Of a DNA stretch of 64,000 nucleotides, positions 60,901 to 64,000 are shown piece by piece (within the stretch, counting starts at the first letter, position 1; each line of letters opens with the position of its first letter). This DNA comes from Drosophila miranda (taxonomy: Eukaryota; Arthropoda; Insecta; Diptera; Drosophilidae). The stretch is from contig NC_046676.1 of the NCBI RefSeq assembly GCF_003369915.1, positions 15,544,001 to 15,608,000 on the forward strand. The letters run 5' to 3'. A program made the translations under genes and the position numbers. The notes under the pieces were generated by a model, which was not told the origin of the DNA, did not search any database, and saw nothing but the letters and a program-made list of their open reading frames with translations.

Positions 60901-63900
60901 TCCCTCGGACGGTGCTCGAGTCGCTGCCACAACACGAACACCACAACGACGGATGACTCGGGCGGCGGTAGCAGTGGTGGCGGCGGCGGAGGCGTCGGCG
61001 GAGGCAGTGCCTCGATTGCCGTGGGCATGCCTGGCATGCTGATTGACTACCATCATGGCCACCACAGTCACAGTGGCAGCGCCGGCAGCGGCCTCAACGG
61101 CTGCGGAGCGGGCAGCATCGCCGGCGGAAGCATTGGAGGTCGCAGCAGTGTCCTGGGCACCATTCACAACGGCCACGGCCATCATCATCAGCAATATCAT
61201 CACGAGTGCATTCACTACGAGCGTCTGCCCATTCCCGTGCCCATTCCCACAGTGCCCATGGGCGTGGCCCTGCCACAGCAGCAGCAGCAGATGCCGCCGC
61301 AGCATCAGCTGCAGTCGGAGGAGGAGATCGAGCCGGCCTATGCGACAGGTAAATGGATATGTTCGAGAGCATAAGCTGGCTCTAAACCATAATTTTAGTT
61401 TTAATTTATTTATATTATATCCACTAAATATTGTCTTTGCCAATAAATATTTTATTTCCCATTTTTGTATAGATTACTTATGTTTTATTGAATTGTTTTT
61501 TTTTTTTTTTTTTTTTTTATACCCACAAGTCGTAGCCCTCGACTTGCCCAGCCCTGAGCCCATCGTGGAAGCCCCATTTGCTGCGCTCTCACTTGCTCCC
61601 AATTAGAGGACGGGCCCTGGGCGTTCGGTTCTTGTGACAATTCAATCGACCACTTGAGCACTTGAGGCTGATTCTGTTCTGTTCTGTTTTGCACTTGATT
61701 TTATTGTTCTTTTGTTATGTTTTGGTTCTCTTTACGTCTGTTCCGTGGTGGAGCCTCAGTTTACTGTTGAAAGTCGCGCGGTGACGACGCCCCGCGCGTG
61801 CCAAAAGCGCCTTAACGTCTCTTAACTGGAACATCAGCCAATTGGTCATTGTTTTGTGTTCGGCTCCAGCGACCTATGAACCGGCCACAGCCCCAAAGAG
61901 AGGCCCGACCGCAATGATTATCTGGAGCGGCTTCTGCGAGGCGGCCCAAATATATAGCACTCAGACGGCGACGTTTATGAGTGGTGGGGCATCGTGTTAG
62001 TATTGAAAGTGTTTCCTCTTGGGTGTGTGGAGAGGGACCGGACTCCCTATATAGAGTGTATAAAGAAGTAACAGAACTACAAATCGATCTAGATTCTATA
62101 TATGTAGATCTTCCTTGGCAAGCACATACTGCCTTTCCTTTGTGACTCCGACCTTGTGGCTGATTAGTCCCTAGTCCGTTATGAGTAATGTGATTGCAAA
62201 TCGCACCTTTTTAGCCACACATCGCGACTAAGTGGGCTCCTATTTGTGTATTTCCCCAGGCCTGCTAGTCATAAACTTTGTTATCTCCCGGGGCAAGGCA
62301 TTTACAAGGTATGAAAAATACAGAAACCGGCAGAAACAGCAAAAAAAAAAAAAAAGAAAAACAACAGAGACCAAACAAATTTTGTCCCTCATATCAGAAT
62401 TGATAACACTGATAGCCATACCCAGTGTTCGTGTGTGTGTGTGTGTGTTAGATTCTAGGTCAATGCAAGGCATGGGGCAATATGTAGAATCTATCACTAT
62501 TATAACCTTGTAGACAGGCAGAATTATTGAACCCGGGCAGACAACACACTCGGGACGCTTTAATTGAATTATGCATTGAATGAATGATGGGCACAAGCAG
62601 AATCCCTGACAGCCGAACAAGTGGTCTCAATTGATGGACTAGTCCCCCGGAAAAGCTTAATTAACATTACTTGGAAAAGGGAGAGAGAGAAAGAGAGAGA
62701 GAGAGGGAGAGTACCCTCCTATCTATCTATGGCACACACTCCCCCACTCCATAGCTCATTCTGTAGCTGTATCTGTGTCTGTATCTGTATCTCTCTCTCT
62801 CGCTGTCTGTATTCTCCACTTGGTGCGTAGCACAGAGAGATAAGGAGCTCAGTCGTGGAACGGGTGCTCGACAGACAACAGCAACACATGTGGCTGGGAC
62901 GGAATCCGTTTATAAGTAAAAATCGCTGAATAAAATCACATTAAATTGATAAGCGACCACCGCAGCGAGTGGTAATAAAAGACCACCCAATGGGCAAACT
63001 AGCTTTCCGTAAGCATGCCCAGCCGTCCCAATTTGCCATATACATATATATATAGTTCTCACAAACAATCTTTTCCTTTGTTGTTTCAGTATTTCCCAAT
63101 GTTCCTCAAGCGCCGGGATTGTCCTGCGATGGCGAAGATCGTGAGTATATCCGGATTACATGGATCAGAATTATTTTCAATCATTATCTCCTTTCACAGG
63201 CAGCATCTATCGACGTGGTGCTCGACGGTGGCGTAAACTGTATCGCGTCAACGGACACATTTTCCAGGCCAAGCGTTTCAATCGGGTGAGTATCCCCCAT
63301 CCCACCCAAATCCCAAATTCTAATCGGTTTTCCCTTCCCTTCTTGATTGCAGCGTGCTTTCTGTGCCTATTGCCAGGATCGTATCTGGGGCCTGGGACGA
63401 CAGGGTTTCAAGTGCATACAATGCAAGCTGCTGGTGCACAAAAAGTGCCACAAGCTGGTGCAGAAGCACTGCACCGACCAGCCAGAGCCATTGGTCAAGG
63501 AGCGGGCCGAGGAGTCGAGCGACCCGATGCCGGTGCCATTGCCCCCGCTGCCGTACGAGGCCATGGGCGGCAGCTCGGACGCCTGCGAGACGCACGATCA
63601 TGCGCACATCGTGGCCCCGCCACCGCCCGATGATCCCCTGGAGCCGGGCACCCAGCGCCAGTACTCGCTGAACGACTTCGAGCTGATACGCGTCATCGGC
63701 CGTGGAAGCTACGCCAAGGTGCTAATGGTGGAGCTGCGGCGCACGCGTCGCATCTACGCCATGAAGGTGATCAAGAAGGCCCTGGTGACCGACGACGAGG
63801 ACATCGACTGGGTGCAGACGGAGAAGCATGTGTTCGAGACGGCGTCAAACCACCCGTTCTTGGTGGGACTGCATTCGTGCTTCCAGACGCCGTCGCGTCT

Positions 63901-64000
63901 CTTCTTTGTCATTGAGTTCGTGCGGGGCGGCGACCTGATGTACCACATGCAGCGCCAGAGGCGGCTGCCCGAGGAGCACGCCCGCTTCTATGCGGCGGAG
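51903..64000 (+). CDS. aPKC: Atypical protein kinase C (3' part off window)
   Basis: Exons are 51903-52112, 52180-52300, 63090-63140, 63200-63285 and 63353 to beyond 64000, with matching phases (the join across the long intron is phase 1, giving VIH-VFPNVPQ). aPKC is the kinase of the Par-6/Bazooka polarity complex at the apical cortex. A PB1 domain (about residues 30-110) holds the acidic motif [12 protein letters not shown], which binds Par-6. Then come the pseudosubstrate [14 protein letters not shown] (129-142), an atypical C1 domain with its Cys/His pattern (about 147-196), and the kinase domain from about 260, with the glycine loop GRGSYAKV and the lysine in YAMKVIKKA. The window stops in the N-lobe/helix C-D area. 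An intron of about 10.8 kb separates the PB1 exons from the rest and contains an alternative pair of coding exons. Confidence 0.95.
52301..59594 (+). other. Large aPKC intron, left part
   Basis: About 7.3 kb without a supported exon. It holds TATA/AT-rich sequence to 53400, CA/CACACG runs near 54370 and 54800, a (GA)n run at 54975-54998, GT runs near 56230 and 58655, and a GA run near 58165. The last kilobase before 59595 may carry the promoter and 5' UTR of the alternative N-terminus. Confidence 0.45.
59595..61348 (+). CDS. aPKC: Alternative aPKC N-terminal exons (PB1-less form, inferred)
   Basis: Two exons, 59595-60059 and 60355-61348, are open and splice in phase 0 ([13 protein letters not shown]). 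They begin at an ATG ([14 protein letters not shown]). The second ends at a GTAAAT donor in phase 1, the same phase as the PB1 exon at 52300, so it can join the aPKC exon at 63090 without a frame change. The 486 residues are low complexity: poly-Glu/Gln (about 35-65), Pro/Ser/Cys blocks, a conserved-looking [20 protein letters not shown], then [19 protein letters not shown], long Gly/Ser tracts, and [13 protein letters not shown] near the end. No known domain is present. It is in the aPKC intron on the same strand, so an alternative first exon is the simplest reading. A separate nested gene is the alternative, but no terminal exon is seen. Confidence 0.68.
61349..63089 (+). other. aPKC intron between the alternative exons and the C1 exons
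   Basis: No exon is supported. It contains a T run (61495-61519), an A run near 62341-62355, (GT)n near 62430-62447, a GA run at 62685-62710 and CTGTATCTGTATCTCTCTCT near 62770-62800. Confidence 0.45.

Noticed and set aside
60445-61443. Long minus-strand frame opposite the His/Gly-rich aPKC exon
   Set aside because: It arises from the absence of stop codons on the complement of Gly/His codons; composition is arbitrary and no splice structure fits.
1-64000. CRISPR arrays, tRNA or rRNA genes
   Set aside because: No cloverleaf, rRNA core or regularly spaced short direct repeats with unique spacers were noticed, and the window is eukaryotic nuclear DNA.

Overview
The window looks like insect nuclear DNA, most likely from a Drosophila fly. 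Genes have short 55-70 bp introns, CAX/glutamine and (CA)n/(GA)n simple repeats are common, and the recognisable proteins (Drosha, RNase H1, Caskin, aPKC, Arrow-like LRP) are Drosophila-like. rnh1, drosha and the mitochondrial processing peptidase alpha gene are packed head to head and tail to tail. From memory these are neighbours on Muller element C, where aPKC also lies in D. melanogaster. The species group cannot be fixed from the sequence alone.

Region 1 (1-13 kb): the 5' end of rnh1 (minus), complete drosha (plus) and complete Mppa (minus). A tandem duplication follows, about 5.66 kb per unit, that copies the 3' three quarters of drosha and all of Mppa. The second Mppa is intact. The second drosha lacks its promoter and about 329 N-terminal codons, but keeps open frames for the central region, both RNase III domains and the dsRBD. 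The duplication joint lies inside a dispersed repeat.

Region 2 (13-19 kb): several copies of that AT-rich repeat family ('ATATACCG' repeats), a small secreted-protein gene, and a decayed, intron-containing partial copy of an LRP5/6 (arrow-like) gene.

Region 3 (19-30 kb): a three-exon minus-strand gene for a type II membrane glycosyltransferase-like protein. Its two large introns host plus-strand genes: a Bax-inhibitor/Lifeguard-family (TMBIM) gene in one, and three intronless calmodulin-like genes in the other.

Region 4 (32-47 kb): Caskin (ckn, minus strand), a tandem-SAM scaffold protein with a long 5' region rich in GA and CA simple repeats.

Region 5 (46.9-50.9 kb): a 4 kb block of repeated units bounded by inverted ends. 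Each end carries outward-facing matches to the housekeeping core-promoter Motif 6 and Motif 1. The left end points toward ckn and the right end toward aPKC. A related 280 bp element sits between rnh1 and drosha.

Region 6 (50.9-64 kb): aPKC (plus strand, runs off the window). The PB1 exons are followed by an intron of about 10.8 kb. Within it lie two large in-frame exons with their own ATG, splice-compatible with the C1/kinase exons, which would make an aPKC whose N-terminus is a His/Gly/Ser-rich region instead of PB1.

Most worth following up: the truncated drosha copy, the promoter-carrying repeat family, the PB1-less aPKC form, and a perfect hairpin made by an inverted template switch in only one of the two duplicated units.
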